Shown here: piece after piece, positions 22,611-35,522 of the stretch
Position numbering within the stretch: position 1 is the first letter of the stretch
Layout of the letters: every line of letters begins with the position of its first letter
Assembly: GCA_032622095.1 (NCBI GenBank)
Contig: CP136066.1
Span: 145,295,559-145,359,558 of the forward strand
Direction of reading: 5' to 3'
Length of the DNA stretch: 64,000 nt
From: Siphonodentalium dalli
Lineage: Eukaryota; Mollusca; Scaphopoda; Gadilida; Siphonodentaliidae
Program-made: the position numbers and the translations under genes
The notes under the pieces: generated by a model
What the model was told of the DNA's origin: nothing
What the model saw: the letters and a program-made list of their open reading frames with translations, nothing else
The model's database searches: none

Positions 22611-22667
22611 GGAGATGTTCAAATAATGGGTTCAATCGTTGTTGAATTTATCATCTGAATATTTCCT
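22611..22667. mobile_element. Relic of the GGAAATGTTCAGATAATAAG foldback family
   Basis: GGAGATGTTCAAATAATGGG pairs with TATCATCTGAATATTTCC; diverged relative of 15006-15065. Confidence 0.5.
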
Positions 22668-24876
22668 AAGGAACTACTCGTCCATAAGTATGTAGTAAAT
22701 ACATGGGTTAACCAGACCAACTCAGTCTGTCGTCCTCAATTTTACTAAAGATACTCCGTCGGCTTGAGGGCAAATTATTCGAAATTTCCAACAGCAATTT
22801 CCCATTTGCATAGTTACCCGGACATTACTTACCACAAAATGTCATTCGTGAAATACAATCATCACGAAGACTACACAAGATCATCCAAAATAAAACGGAG
22901 TGAATATTAGCATAGATCCTATCTTAACAATAGACAACAAAAAATTAACCATCTTTCTCATATAATATATAGGTGATCTTTGAAAACAATTTGGCTCCCG
23001 ACCAAAGCCGAAAAGTAATTAATTATAAGGACCCTCCTTGTGGAGGGAGATTCCAATAGTTCTGCGGTTAGGACAAAAATCTAAATTCATTGTTGTTTTT
23101 GTCAGTCGGAACTGACAGTGTAAGTCACACGAAGTTCTTATAATTGCCTGGCAAACAAAAGTATACATTCTAGTTTTAAGTTGTTTTAAATTGGAACTGC
23201 TATATAAGCAGTGACGCAGGCCGGTGGTGGTCTCGACCCTTTCGACAATCCCGGGGTTAGCCCCACAAACCGCTCTCCTAAAAAAAAAAAAGTGGTGGTC
23301 ATGTCCACTGCTAATGCCGTCCAGTTCGGTCCGACCCAACCCACTTTGGTACGGTACGCATGCCTGGACCGATCAAAAATGGTCCGGTCAATGTCAGAAC
23401 ATAATAGTCAGTTTACAAATGTAATCGAAAAGAAAATTTCTTCAATGAAATATAATATACATGTACAGATAATGTCCATAACACTGAACATTACAATATG
23501 TGTACACTCTCTCGTTTATGACACCGTACTTCAATATAAAAGCTAAAACCCATTGTACAATTTCCATTTCTATGAATAATTTTGTGTACATAGAAGCAGG
23601 CCGCATTATCCATGCAGTGCCAAATACGAAGACACAAGTATTTAGAAACAACGTTAGCCTTATGGAAGACAATTTGTACATGTATAATAATAATAAATGT
23701 ACAAGCAGGTTTCTCAATATCTGGTCAACGAAACTATCTTGTGTGGCTTCTGCGACTCAGTTATAATCTCCATGGCGGTAAATTAATTCGAGCACATGCA
23801 GAACTGTGGTGTGCTGCGAAATGTGCGTCGGTTGTGTTGCATGCCTTTACAGCATGAATAAACATTCAAACCACAAAAGTTGAATAACCTTAAATCGCGA
23901 AGGCAAATAATGGTGACAAACAAATCACCTGTGTCAGCACATTTGACTGGCAGAAATCGTCAAGCACGACAGACTTGTGTAAATATTGTCACAGTTACAA
24001 GACATAATACCGATATTTTCATTTTACAGTATATTCGGCTGAAAACTAAACACGTCTGAAAAGTTGACCGTGTCGGAAAGTACCGGATCGGGGTGCATGG
24101 ATTCAGACATTTCATAATGTCAACAAAAAATCTCAGAAAATGTGGCTCAAAATGGAAATGTAGAATAGAATCAAGGCCGAGGCTTAATCTCATGGCGTAC
24201 TATTATAGAAAATCCTTCCTGTTCGATGACTAAACGACCAGTTATGGAAAGACATGATTCATATTATCATCAATATTAGTGTGGTGATGAAAAGTTTCGC
24301 TAATCACAACTGAAACGCGGGGCTTTCAAACAATGTTTCGAAAATTTATCTACCAAAACCGTATAATCGGAATGTCAAAAATAGCAAGCACTGGAAAAAC
24401 CGATCCCCGTCCAAAAATATCCAACAGAGCAACATTAAGACGATTACCTCCCAGTAAAATGCGAACGAGACGAACAATTGCGCAACATCCATGCCTAAAT
24501 TATTTACAATCATTGGTGATTATTTGTTGATATTAGTCTGTGATTTTGCTTCATATTTGAAGAGGGGTTTTCCGTGAATATTTCATATCTCAATTTATTC
24601 TGGCAAGAACGGACTTAATTTCTTTCATTGAATTTAATGCTCTGATCACTACCATGTGAAACTAAAATCTTCGAAAGTGAATTACAAAATTGATATGTGC
24701 CTTTAATTTAACGCTTTCATAGCTGAAAGGATGATCACATTCAGTTATAAAAGTATATATCGGAATGGTATATTATCCATTTCAATGACGGTTCCAGAAA
24801 TAAAAGCAGACGACAGATAATACAAGTATTTTGAAAGATGTCTATTAGTCTATTTGAAAGATGTCTATTCAATGGT
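22668..24876. other. No gene recognised
   Basis: Several overlapping open frames of 60-110 codons on both strands, none with splice signals or familiar motifs. An A12 run is near 23280. Confidence 0.4.
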
Positions 24877-24918
24877 GGGAAATGTTCAGATAATAACTTA
24901 TTATCTAAAAATTTCATA
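24877..24918. mobile_element. Relic of the GGAAATGTTCAGATAATAAG foldback family
   Basis: GGGAAATGTTCAGATAATA pairs with TATTATCTAAAAATTTC; followed by ACTACTCGTC as in 22611-22667. Confidence 0.5.
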
Positions 24919-25598
24919 AGAAAACTACTCGTCAATGAGCATTGAGAAATAAGGGTTATATGCAAGAAAGGGTTAAAGAAATCGAACCAGACTTACCATG
25001 AGTCAATTCAAGTTAAGGTTTCAATCATCTGTTCTGAAGCATTCGTTGCAATCCCCGTATGTTCACTGCAACATCATCATAAATATCTCCCCAAAATCGA
25101 ATATCTATAGCGTGGTCCGTTACTTATATCGCTAAATAGAGCTCAAATTTACCACTCGACATACCCGGCGTCTGACTAACGGAATGTAACGGGAGACTTT
25201 CAACAAAAAATTTAGAAGTACCGTTATAAGTGCCGAATATATCTATTGAAATTTATCACGTGGTCGCGTAATATTGGTGTAGACAGGACTTAATTGCTGC
25301 GGGACAAAGAATTTCGCTTCGGTTGGCAAACAACATTATTTGGCAACAATAAGTTAACTTATCTTAGATTACATACATCAGTCGTGCTTCGTCTGGGCGT
25401 GGTTTCGCTATTTGATGACAGGAGATCATAAAGCGGCCCATGCACATGGTTCCCTCCCATTTAAAAAAAAACTTTTTGCGTTGCACCAATACAATTATGT
25501 GATACATTCCGACGTGAAGAGGCTAAATTGTGAAATATGAAGGACACCCATTCATGCATGCCCATGCATGTTTCACAAAACAGCATAGTGATATATTA

Positions 25599-25730
25599 TA
25601 CAATAATGCCCAAAGTATGACCGTTTAACCACAGCAGAATTATGGGAAATGTTTCAGGATTTAGTTGGAAATATATATTTCCAAAACTTCTGCTATGGTT
25701 AAAGGGTCATATACTTTGGGCATTACTGTA
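25599..25730. mobile_element. Foldback MITE, TACNGTAATGCCC family, copy 1
   Basis: About 132 bp. TACAATAATGCCCAAAGTATG on the left matches the inverted CATATACTTTGGGCATTACTGTA on the right, with AACCA(C/T)AGCAGAA inside. The central GCAGAATTATGGGAAATG and CAGGATTTAGTTGGAAATAT are shared with the copy at 59069-59215. Confidence 0.75.
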
Positions 25731-27545
25731 TATATCAACGATGCTGATTACTTTCTTTAATCAACCGACTTACCAACTTGACTAATCAACTTATACAGCT
25801 ATAGCTTGGTTGATCAATTTAAATATCTTGATTAAATATAGCTATCTTACTTAAAACCACTTGGCGATTTGCGCTGCAAAATATACCTACTAATATTCGC
25901 TTTTTAATTTTTCCCCGGTATTGAAATAGGTCCACAAATAGTTTGACTACGGGCACTGTATGTCCCGGAAAAATGCACTGAAGTCATAAAATATACAATG
26001 TAACGTTGAACACGATGTTTTGGCTCCCAAACAAAAAACAACCATGCATTTGCTTGGCTTGGAATTGACATGCATAAAAGAGCGTTTCGCGTTGGGCTGT
26101 TTCTGATATGGTAGAAATAAAGAGCGTTTATTTCACTTTTGTGCCAACAACAGTTTTTCTGAAAACAGCTGGAAAATGGCTCTGACGTGCAAGTATGTTT
26201 CAAGAGCTTATGAAGCCATTATATCACTGTTTCGTGCACTCTCCATTAACTTGTGTATATATATATACTAACTTATATATATATAATCAACTTCGTTAAT
26301 TAATCAAGTTATATAACCATCTTGACTATATCTTTGGGGATCGAGTGTGAACAGCGGACGAGTCGATCAGATATCGATCTGCTATGACTTTCCTTGATCC
26401 TTGATCCGTGGTAACCCCCTCCCCACCAATCATTTTTATAGTTTCCATGGGAGCGGTACGGTCCTGTGCTATCGGCTTTTAGTCTGTGGGTTTTTGTGTA
26501 CCTGCATGCATGCATGGCGAATCCGACTGCATAGCGTATAGGGGTTAACATTTCCACCTCCTCCTTAGCTATACATGTAACTATTTGCCCGATCACACGT
26601 GATGGAGATAGATAACCGCTACCTGGTAGTATATGGGAGGTCATGTCGGTGCCTTGTTTTGTTATTGCTGGCGCAACCGGCCATAAGTCACGTGTTAACA
26701 ATGCCGGTTCCACTCGAGCTGCCGACTTGAGCAATGGAACTTTGGTACATACAGGCATATGTTGCACGATATTGTATGAACCATCTCGTTTGGGCTCGGT
26801 ATATATACGGTCGGCTCAGTGGGACCCATTCCTAGAAAAACAAAGAGCGTTTTTTCTCACTTCTATACGCACGTGTGCGAACAGTTCGAAGAGATGCATG
26901 TACTGCGTGCACCAACTCTTAGGGAGGAGGTATATAGGTAACATTTTACCCACAATTGTTGGGTATTCTGTTGGGAACTCTTTGTAAAGTCTACGTTGAA
27001 ATTCGGAAAGCGAGGGGATACATCGAGGTATATAAAACAAATATGGCACAGCGGACACAACGGGGACTCAGTGCGTGCAACGACTCGCCTTTGGTCACCC
27101 TCATCCAATATACAGACCACGCGGATTGTTCTAGAATTGTAAATCGGCGGCTGACTAGAACACGTTAAGTTCGAAACTTCGTGTATAATTATATACATGT
27201 ATACTAGTATTAAACTTACAGGTCGTTGGACGCATTGCCAAATACATTGCAGTGACACTTTTTGATAGAAATTAGTGAACATATATAATGGTGGACCGGT
27301 TCTGTAAAGCTTTTAATTTACCGATTGGCATTGATATTTTAGGAATTATGACCATATATAAGTTAGGAGTTACCGTAATAAATTACTAATAATGTATTCG
27401 ATTCTGAAATCTCCCTCATAGTCTACTTGAATATATATCATTGGAAATGTGCGTATTAAAATGGCACTGTCTCTTTTTTAAATTTGTATTATCTGTTTTG
27501 TTTTCTCAAAAAGCTCATGTAACCCAGCGTTTCAAATCGGTTACC
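25731..27545. other. No gene recognised
   Basis: The longest open frame (152 codons, complement of 26309-26767) has no recognisable domain, splice context or second copy. Recurrent AAAGAGCGTTT phrases (26078, 26121, 26842) are also found in the Helitrons and in family C MITEs, so this is probably old transposon DNA. Confidence 0.4.
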
Positions 27546-27623
27546 AAGCTTGAAAATAGTATATCTGACAGAGGGCTAGCATCACTGAATTCAACCTCTG
27601 GGACCTCATCATGTTTATGCCTC
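27546..27623 (+). mobile_element. Internally deleted copy of the CAAGCCTTGAAATAG MITE family
   Basis: AAGCTTGAAAATAGTATATCTGACAG corresponds to the left arm of 1421-1645. GGGCTAGCATCACTGAATTC then AACCTCTGGGACCTCAT correspond to its middle and right. The intervening part is missing. Confidence 0.6.
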
Positions 27624-28878
27624 ATTTTCTGGAAAGTATATATCTATAACTGGAAACTGGGTAATATTCGCTGCAAAGTGAGTCAACAAGTTGTAAATCA
27701 GACTCGTTCAACCAACGTTTGCCGATGCCGATCAGGTCGAACTTTTGCGTAATTAGATTGTTGAAGGTAATCGCAGTTTGACGTTACGCCACGGGCATTC
27801 CAAGTAAGTATGTTGAGCGACTTATCCGTGATTATGCGTCTGTATATTGTCCTTTAGGTGCATCAATGGTTTTTGTTCACACTGGGAAAAAGCTTCTCTC
27901 TCCCATTTCGCTGCAGAAATTGTCGCGAAGCTATAGGAGCAAACTTTTTGCACATTAATGTAAGCTTACATAGCCTATACACCCAAACATATATATATGA
28001 GAAATCTGATGGGACATATGTGTATATATGAAGAAATATAGAGTATATGGAACAATTCACGCTGAACTGAAATGGACGTTCGTCGAACTCGCAACACAAT
28101 AATGTGTTAAAAGGTCAGCTGAAGTGCAAGCGAGATAACTCCAGAGTTTGGGACCATATACATCATTATTGTTCAAAACATTTGATGTCATTGTTATAAG
28201 TAAGAAATTAGTTCAGTGGGTGTGTCTTAGTGGGGAATACGGTCCTGTAGTCGTCGGGGGGGGGGGGGGGCAAATTTAGTGTAAACCGAAACACACACTA
28301 CATTAATTTTTTTTCATATTTATACAGTGATTTATATAGCTTTTTGATGATGTATTCCCATGAAATATCTGAGTGTATTCTTATTTATTTTTACGAAATC
28401 TGCAGATAATTTGAGACTAGCCCACGCAGCGCATTAAGTCAGTCCAATATAAGATTTCCTATATGCTTAGCTACGATAACGTGATCGATATAAATAACTG
28501 GCTTCAGATGCAATTCGGCTGAACTTTTAAAAGCAGCCCCAATTATTCTGCTGATCGCGTGTAGCGATTAGTTCAGATTAGGTCAACAGTTTGTAACTTC
28601 CTGTTCGCGATACTCTCTTCACATTACTGGGATGTAAACAGGGTGACCAAATTGGAAGTTGACCAATCGCCAAACAGGAGTTAGTATAACACAGACGGGA
28701 TATGTAAATATGTATATATATGTGTTACATAATTATTGTTCCAAACATTAGATGTCATTGTTGTAAGTGTTATTATGGGTATGGCTTGTGCGGTCATGCC
28801 TCCACCCCAAATCAGCATAGACCGCGAGAGCGAAACCACAGGAGTATGTGGCGATATATACATATATACGCGACGTTA
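27624..28878. other. No gene recognised; G run near 28256
   Basis: No supportable exon. A run of about 15 G lies at 28256-28270. Sequence near 28150-28170 is repeated loosely near 28715-28760 (CATAATTATTGTTCCAAACATT type), suggesting an old duplication. Confidence 0.4.
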
Positions 28879-29776
28879 TCTATATATATATATTTTGAGA
28901 CTTCCGTGTGTATATCCTTTATAAACTCGAAAACGGCTCGACCGATTGAGCCCAAACTTCCTATCTAAGGGTAAAAACAACGGGAAGTGTCATCGGACCA
29001 TTCGCGAGCCCGTGCGACCACTCCTTCACACTTCAACTGCCACCGTAATGGAGATTGATGGGTTAATCGCGTGATAATTAATGAGCGTTTGTATATGACG
29101 CGTCGCTATTAAAGAGCGTTTATCTATTTTAGTGAATATATACGCCATTTGACCGTCTCGGAAACTGGGGATATCGAGACGAAAACTGCTGGGCTGATTG
29201 AACCCAAACTTGCTGTGTATAAGGTAAAAACCCACATGCAGTGCACTCGGACCATTCGCGAGCCCGTGCAACCACACATTCACCCTTCAACTGCCACCGT
29301 AATGGTGATTGATGGGTTAATCGCGTGATAATTAATGAGCGTTTGCATATGAGGAGTCGCTATTAAAGAGCGTTTATCTATACTTTGGTAAAAACACATA
29401 CGGCAGGTCAAAACTGGAGATATCGAGACGAAATTTCGTACTTAGGGGTTCCAAGGGACGGGGGAGGTTTTCGTCAGGTCAGTTTATCCGCCCGATGTGA
29501 CCTTGACATTGAAACGCCTACCCACAAATGACCTTGGGCGATATCTCGGTAGCCAGCAGTGACATCGATGTGAAATTTGGTATGTATGGTCAACTCGGGA
29601 CGGGAAATATTTTTGTCCGGTTATTTTGTCCACCCAACATGACCTTGACAAGGGTACCCACAAATGACCTTGGACGATATTTCGGGCATCATCGGTGGCA
29701 GCGACGTACGGGGTTACCTTGAAAAACAAAAAATAATGGATCGACCAATCCCTCCAGTGGCGGGCTAATCTGCTAG
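28879..29776 (+). mobile_element. Non-autonomous Helitron, family 1, second copy
   Basis: Starts TCTATATATATATATTTTGA and ends TGGCGGGCTAATCTGCTAG followed by T, with an imperfect hairpin CCCTCC-AGT-GGCGGG before the end. Both ends match the Helitron at 18139-18840. Inside, a block of about 255 bases is duplicated: AACTGCCACCGTAATGG ... AAAGAGCGTTTATCTAT occurs at about 29035-29125 and again at about 29290-29380. No Rep/helicase ORF is present. Confidence 0.8.
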
Positions 29777-29989
29777 TGTCATATCAAGTGAGACATGATT
29801 TAGACATATCCACTGTGGAATCTGTTTGGGTATGGAAATTAACTTGAAGAACAGACAAATAGTAATTGGATGCTGTTAGACCCCATATATATAGTTATCA
29901 GCTGCATCAATATGTGATGACCTATATATACATACAGCAATCGACCAGGCAATTGGAGGTAACATGCCGGTGATAATCACGAAGTGACT

Positions 29990-30491
29990 TTAAAGGCACG
30001 TGCGGCCTTTGTTGTCGAAAATATTCATATTTGTTCCAATCACCGTAAACAGAAAAACATTAAAACGCATACAGTTTCGTTCATATATACCATGGCCATC
30101 GCGTAAACAGCATGTTATCATCAAAACCTACCATAGTTTACCTAAGCAAGAGTATGATTGTGTTACAGAAGACAGCAGAATGCTACTGGCTAATCACACG
30201 TAAATGGCATTAACGCTCTTTATTAGTTCCATATCAGGAATTCGACAACAAAGAACGCTCTTTATGTTTACCATCATAATATAAACAAACACCAGGAAAG
30301 TAACTTTTTATGCTTTTGTTTACATAACAATGGTCAAACATATGTCAATACCATACAGTTTATGCGATATTTCTTATTTGTATACGGACAAAGTCTGTCT
30401 ACATTTTGATGTTCTTTCTGTTTGTGGCGGTTTTTGACGGGTGGAAATATTTTCACTGGATACCCACCGCCAAGGCCAACCGTATCTTTAA
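29990..30491. mobile_element. TTAA-bounded MITE, family C, copy 2
   Basis: About 502 bp, TTAAAGGCACGTGCGGCCTT to AAGGCCAACCGTATCTTTAA, closely matching 11922-12422 throughout with scattered substitutions. Confidence 0.85.
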
Positions 30492-33389
30492 TGGCAACAC
30501 GTACTGGAGGTAAACTGTGTGAGCTCTGTGCAACATGTGAACCAGTCTATGTAAACATACACTCAGATTCATACTGATACTATTTTTTATATGTGGCCAC
30601 TATTTTTTATATGTGGGTATGTAGTTTACTCCAGAATGCATGTGAACTAGGACAACTTGTCAAATCAGCAAGTTGTAGATAAATATATTCCGGAACGCGT
30701 CCGATACCATTGTCCAGTGAAAATTGACACAATAAGATTAAATAAACCACAAGGAAAATTATTGAAGCGAATATATGTGTAGCAATATGAACTTGTAAAT
30801 TTTAATGCGATGAACGAGTCCTTCGAAGTTCAAAAAAATTAAATATGATCTTAAAGACGTACAATACAGGTAAAATTATTGATGTCCTCAATAAGATAAC
30901 AAACCAAAATATTCAAGTTCCGCATATTCAATGCATGCAAGTTTGATTGTGGGCGAAGTTCAACATCCAAGCTCTCTGACTGCTGTGAAACGTACGCGAT
31001 ATGTTGGGATCAAGTGTTCGAAAATTTTATTTCCGTCAATGTGCTCGCTGTATTTTGGGCATGTTTATAGCACTCTTCGAACTTGTTGTGAGATGCTCGA
31101 AACGAATTTCTGCATAGATATGCATGATGTCCTGATTTTTTCGATGAAGTGGGCATATTGAACCGGAATTGAGTGCCACTGTATATATAAACGAGATACA
31201 CACGCATTCCGAAAAGTGTCTGCAACATAGGTTTTCTGGATGGTTATCACACACTTGCCATGCAGATTTGTACGATAAAAAGATTTTTTTTTTACACATT
31301 GCCCACATTTTCCAATAAATATAGAACAGTCTTCTATATTCAAATTCCAAGCTAATCGGTGTAGATATAAACAAATTATCGCTCTCTAACATGGCGTTAT
31401 TGCCACCCCCACTCGCTTATATATCTGTTTGAGTAAAATTACATATAACCGGGAGCGATGGTGAAAGCTTTTTCCCCGCCGGTGAGCCGCTATACACAGT
31501 GTCACCGCAACGCACATATCATGGTGCAAGGAGTGCTTTGGGTGAGCAGCGGTATTCGTAGAGAGAAACGACGCTTATATAAACGAGTGAAATCACCATG
31601 ACAACTGAATTTGCTTGGTGCGAATTCCAATCAAAACGAAATGAGGTGTCAAAACGAAATGAGGTGATCGCCACCATAAGAAAAGCTAAGAAAGAACACA
31701 AATATAAAAAAATAGAAATGACCTTCAATGAACAATTCCAAAATTCGGCTAACTGGTGGAAAACTTTAAACAACTAAAATGTATGTGTTAATTAAACACG
31801 CAAGTCGATTAAATTATAACGATGTCACGTATACGGGCAGAAACTCTTTAGAAATCCGACTGTTTGATCGAATAGTTATGTCTGCAAAATACCTTCATGC
31901 AACACAGCATCTTGGAAATAGGTTCATATTGGACCTAAATATTCACATAGGTTCATATTGGACTGATTTGATTCTGAAATAAGCCCGCTTTAGCTTATAT
32001 CCGTTGTTCGGTTGAATGGCGCGGCCACAGTGAAAACATATTACAAAAACGTGAATCTGGTAAGTCGTGTCAATGAAAAAATGTAGAGTATAGATACACA
32101 ATCCGATTCGATAGTTCCCCCATATCATATAGTTACATCCAAATTAGTTTATTACCAATAAATACTCAAAACAGTACCAATCACGATATCATATTAGCCG
32201 AAAAAGTCCTATAACAACTGGTTTTATTGGCAGTTTTAGCGATGAGCGAGTTTAGTTTACATACAACTTCAATATGGTGATTCCTAGTTCAAATTGGAAT
32301 TCCCAAAACAAGTGCATGATGTCACAAATGTAAACACATAATATATCCACGTGTATAACCAACATGATATAATATAACATGTCCAGTCACATGAATAAAA
32401 CACGATTACCGATTCTTAAATAAGTATTTATAAGTATGGTTCCACACGCCAACTTTCACAACATACCGTATTCTTATTGATTGCGATACTTTTCATCGCC
32501 TTATATTCCGAAATTAATTTGGTCACACATGGAACCGGGACCCAGCTTGAGTGACCTCTCGTAACGGCGTCCGCGCATACCTATACTATTTATGGAAGAA
32601 GTCAGTATAATTTTTGCCAGGCCGCCAACTATTCCAGGTGGTGAAAATTAACAGATGTCAAAAATTGAAATCTGATAACTGCGAGCTTTTATGGGTGGGT
32701 TCCTCGACTCAATTCAAATATGTTTGCCCGAAGCCTACCGAACCCGAAGAAATAGTAATGTATTGATATTAAATCGGATTATGTCTCTTTAAGAAGAAAG
32801 ATCGGGTCTGGTAAGAAGAGATAGAATATTATCCGTGAAGAAATCAAAGAAAGCAGTTTGGGAATGGAAGAAGCAGGATCGTCCAAAACTCATTGTTGCT
32901 TAACAAGAAACAAACGTCTAGAATGATGCGGAGCGCATAGCGGTTAGAGGCTGTTAATAATCACCCCATACAACCCGATAATGGACGAATTAAGAGATAA
33001 TGGACGAGGCCAAATGATAAGGATTACAATATCAGTATATATCGTCAAATAAAAACTTTACCATCAAGTACTACATGTAATTTTTTTTTGCATTTGGCCA
33101 ACGTAGCAAAATCAATACCACACAAACGCACCGGTGGCCACTTTCATGGGCAGTTATTTCTCTTAAAATTACCATTTATTTGTCGCTTTCTCAGACCAAA
33201 TGACAGTTTTTCTCATTCAAGCGAATGTGGGGGTCTCCACAAGACTTTTGTGCTTACGATTAATTAAATACCTGCATATTACCTACCAAATTGCGTCGAG
33301 AAAAATCAGATCTATTTAATGTGTGCATTGTATTGGTATTGGACAGATCATCTCAATGAGTGTCTTTATCATTAAGAAGGATTCCGTTA
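30492..33389. other. No gene recognised
   Basis: About 2.9 kb. Several frames of 60-118 codons occur on the - strand near 31010-31390 but overlap each other in three frames and show no domain. A small duplication, AAAACGAAATGAGGTG, is at 31634-31663. TTTTTTATATGTGGCCACTA and its near copy lie at 30583-30615. Confidence 0.4.
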
Positions 33390-33448
33390 GTCTTGATTGG
33401 AAGTTATTAATTCTATAGAGTATAGAGTAAATAACAACCAATCAAGAC
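33390..33448. mobile_element. Tiny foldback with GTCTTGATTGG ends
   Basis: GTCTTGATTGGAAGTTATTA pairs with TAAATAACAACCAATCAAGAC. About 59 bases, enough for a stem with a short loop. Probably a miniature transposon or relic. Confidence 0.6.
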
Positions 33449-33616
33449 AACGTTTAAAGCCATTTTTCCAATATTTCCTCAGCCAACTTGATGAGGTATC
33501 GTCAGAAAGTTTATTTTCCGAGTCTTAGACCTAAGTGACTGCATCAAGAACTATAAGGTATGTTTTGCTAAGTAACTTGATGGGGGCACTATTTCGTCAT
33601 GCCAATAATGCGGTGA

Positions 33617-34144
33617 CGTAAATTAAATGGAGACTGTACACTAACGGAAGAAGAGATTATTGAACAGTGTAGGAAAGAAAAAAGGGTCGACGTGGGAACT
33701 TGTGACATTACAAAGAGATCCAGACCACACAATTATATACATCTTCGACACGAGAGATCAGAGACTGTCTTTGGAAATCTGATATATACATTTGAAGAAT
33801 ACGTGAGGAATCTATCACACATCAGAAATCTCAGAATCTTCTTCTTAGAAATTCCACCCATTGGTTTGTCTAAATGGAATGAATACAAAGGACATCAGAG
33901 GAGTGAGGATTTCATAGAAGACGATTACGCAGCGCAGAGAAGAATAGAACTCATAAATAGATGGATACAGAACTTCAATTGTCATGCCGGACCAACTAGT
34001 CCAATCTTCAAACACGACATTTCAAAAGGTCTAAACTCTATCAGCACACTCAACTTCAACCTGTACACAGATGGCGTTCACCCTAACCAACTCCTTGCTG
34101 CAGTGTGGTTGTGCGGAATAATTAGGACAGTGAACCAAATCTAA
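33617..34144 (+). pseudogene. SGNH/GDSL-hydrolase-like ORF, probably LINE-derived
   Basis: The frame is open for 176 codons to TAA at 34142. It has no ATG at its start, so it is a fragment or begins by splicing. VDVGTCDITKR corresponds to the G-x-N/C-D-like block of SGNH hydrolases. FFLEIPPIG fits an internal strand. NLYTDGVHPNQLLAAVWL carries the D-x-x-H motif with the catalytic Asp and His expected near the C-terminus. The serine block is not visible. Esterase domains of this kind occur in the ORF1 proteins of some CR1/L2-type LINEs, and a decayed LINE follows 200 bases downstream. I infer a retroelement origin, but a captured host gene is possible. Confidence 0.55.
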
Positions 34145-34150
34145 CATAGA

Positions 34151-34317
34151 GGGAGGTGTGAGTACAGTTCCCACTGCCCATAAACAAAACAATACATTGC
34201 ATCAAAGCTATATTAAAACAGGGAGGTGTGAGTACAGTTCTCACTGCCCATATGTAAATACAAAAGTAAAAATTCAAATTGACTTTGGGGAGGTGTGAGT
34301 ACAGTTCTCACTGCGCA
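34151..34317 (+). repeat. Three 30-bp direct repeats, each with an inner dyad
   Basis: The unit GGGAGGTGTGAGTACAGTTC plus TCACTGCCCA occurs at 34151, 34221 and 34288, with spacing of about 70 and 67 bases. Each contains GTGAG...CTCAC, able to form a small hairpin. The repeats lie between the SGNH-like ORF and the first ATG of the LINE, so they could be promoter monomers or RNA-binding signals. No direct evidence. Confidence 0.75.
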
Positions 34318-34344
34318 GTGAAAGTTAATTGACAAATAGCAGCA

Positions 34345-35480
34345 ATGTCTGTTACAAGGCAGAGGACCCCTAAGATGCCATGGACACCCGATGCCGAAAG
34401 GGACAGGAGGAGGAACAATGAATCACTGTTAAAAAAAAAGGAAATCAAACCCAGACCGGTGCCGAAAATAGTGATTGCTGTGAAATGTGCTCAAAAGCAA
34501 TAAACAGAAAAAACGAGAGAGCCATGGAATGTGAATTCTGTGAACTGACTTTCTGTGCCAGATGTCTGGGAATGAATAAAGCAGAGTATGATATCATTAC
34601 GAAGACCATCTCAATGTGGTTCTGCCCACCATGCAAAGGAAGTACAAAAAAACATCAAGACTGAGAAAGAAATTGAGGAGAGATGTGCAACATACATGGA
34701 GCAGTTCACCCAGCGTATTGAAACACTTGAAGATGAAATGAAGAAGAAGTGTGATATGGAACAAGTTGAGAAGAAGGTGAAGGAAGAGGTAGCAAAACAC
34801 AATATGGAAGCAGTTAAATCAATCGAAAAGGAGCAAGAGAAGAAATGTGACAAAGAGACAGTCCTCAGTATTATGAAGGAAAAAATCGAGAATTCGAGAA
34901 AGAGGACACGGGAAGACAAGAAGCTGAAGAAGGGAAAGTAGTCAAGGAAGCAGTAAAGGAAATATGTGAGAGAGAAAAAAGAGAATGCAACATTATAATA
35001 TATAATATGGAAGAAGACCCCAGCGACACTGGAGAACCACAGCTGGGGGGGGGGGGGGGTAAACAAGATACCAACACAGGAGACCGCTCAAATAGTCACA
35101 GAAAGGATGGCGTGGACTTGAGAGAAGTGACCGAGTTGTGCCGGCATGTTTGTGGATCGACCGTCAATGAAACAAATATCAAGAACACAACGAGACTGGG
35201 CAAAAAGGAGAAACAAAAATCCAGACCATTGATGGTGACATTTGATAACTGGGAAAACAGAGACGAACTGCTGAGAAATCTAGGGAAGCTTCAAAGGGCA
35301 CCTGGAAATCTACATAAACTGTCCATAACTAGGGATTTAACCAGAATAGAAAGAGAAGAGGCCAAAGCATTGCAAGCACAGGCAAAAATCAAAGAATCTG
35401 AAGCAATTGTAGAATGGATATACAGAGTACGGGGCCCTCACTGGGACAGAAAACTAGTGAGGCTCAAACCAAAAGAATAG
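34345..35480 (+). pseudogene. LINE ORF1 pseudogene: PHD finger, coiled coil, RRM-like domain
   Basis: Starts at ATG 34345 (MSVTRQRTPKMPWTPDAERD). The frame shifts in the A9 run at 34431, then reads CCEMCSKAI ... MECEFCELTFCARCL ... MWFCPPC, a PHD-type zinc finger. A second shift at the A7 run near 34647 leads into a Glu/Lys-rich coiled coil (EERCATYMEQFTQRIETLED). A third shift near the A6 run at 34880 leads into ECNIIIYNMEEDPSDTG and the RRM-like part (RPLMVTFDNWENRDELL; ITRDLTRIEREEAKAL). A G12 run lies at 35045 within the last frame. All shifts sit in homopolymers, so sequencing or assembly error is as likely as decay. PHD fingers are known in ORF1 of some CR1-like LINEs. Confidence 0.75.
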
Positions 35481-35522
35481 ACAGAACAAAGAAAACCAAG
35501 ATTGTAAATAGTTTTAAATTAA

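Noticed and set aside
26309-26767. 152-codon - strand ORF as a gene
   Set aside because: No domain, splice context or repeat family; frames of this size can occur by chance over 64 kb.
34611-35066. 151-codon - strand ORF
   Set aside because: Antisense shadow of the Glu/Lys-rich coiled coil of LINE ORF1; its Phe/Ser richness is explained by that.
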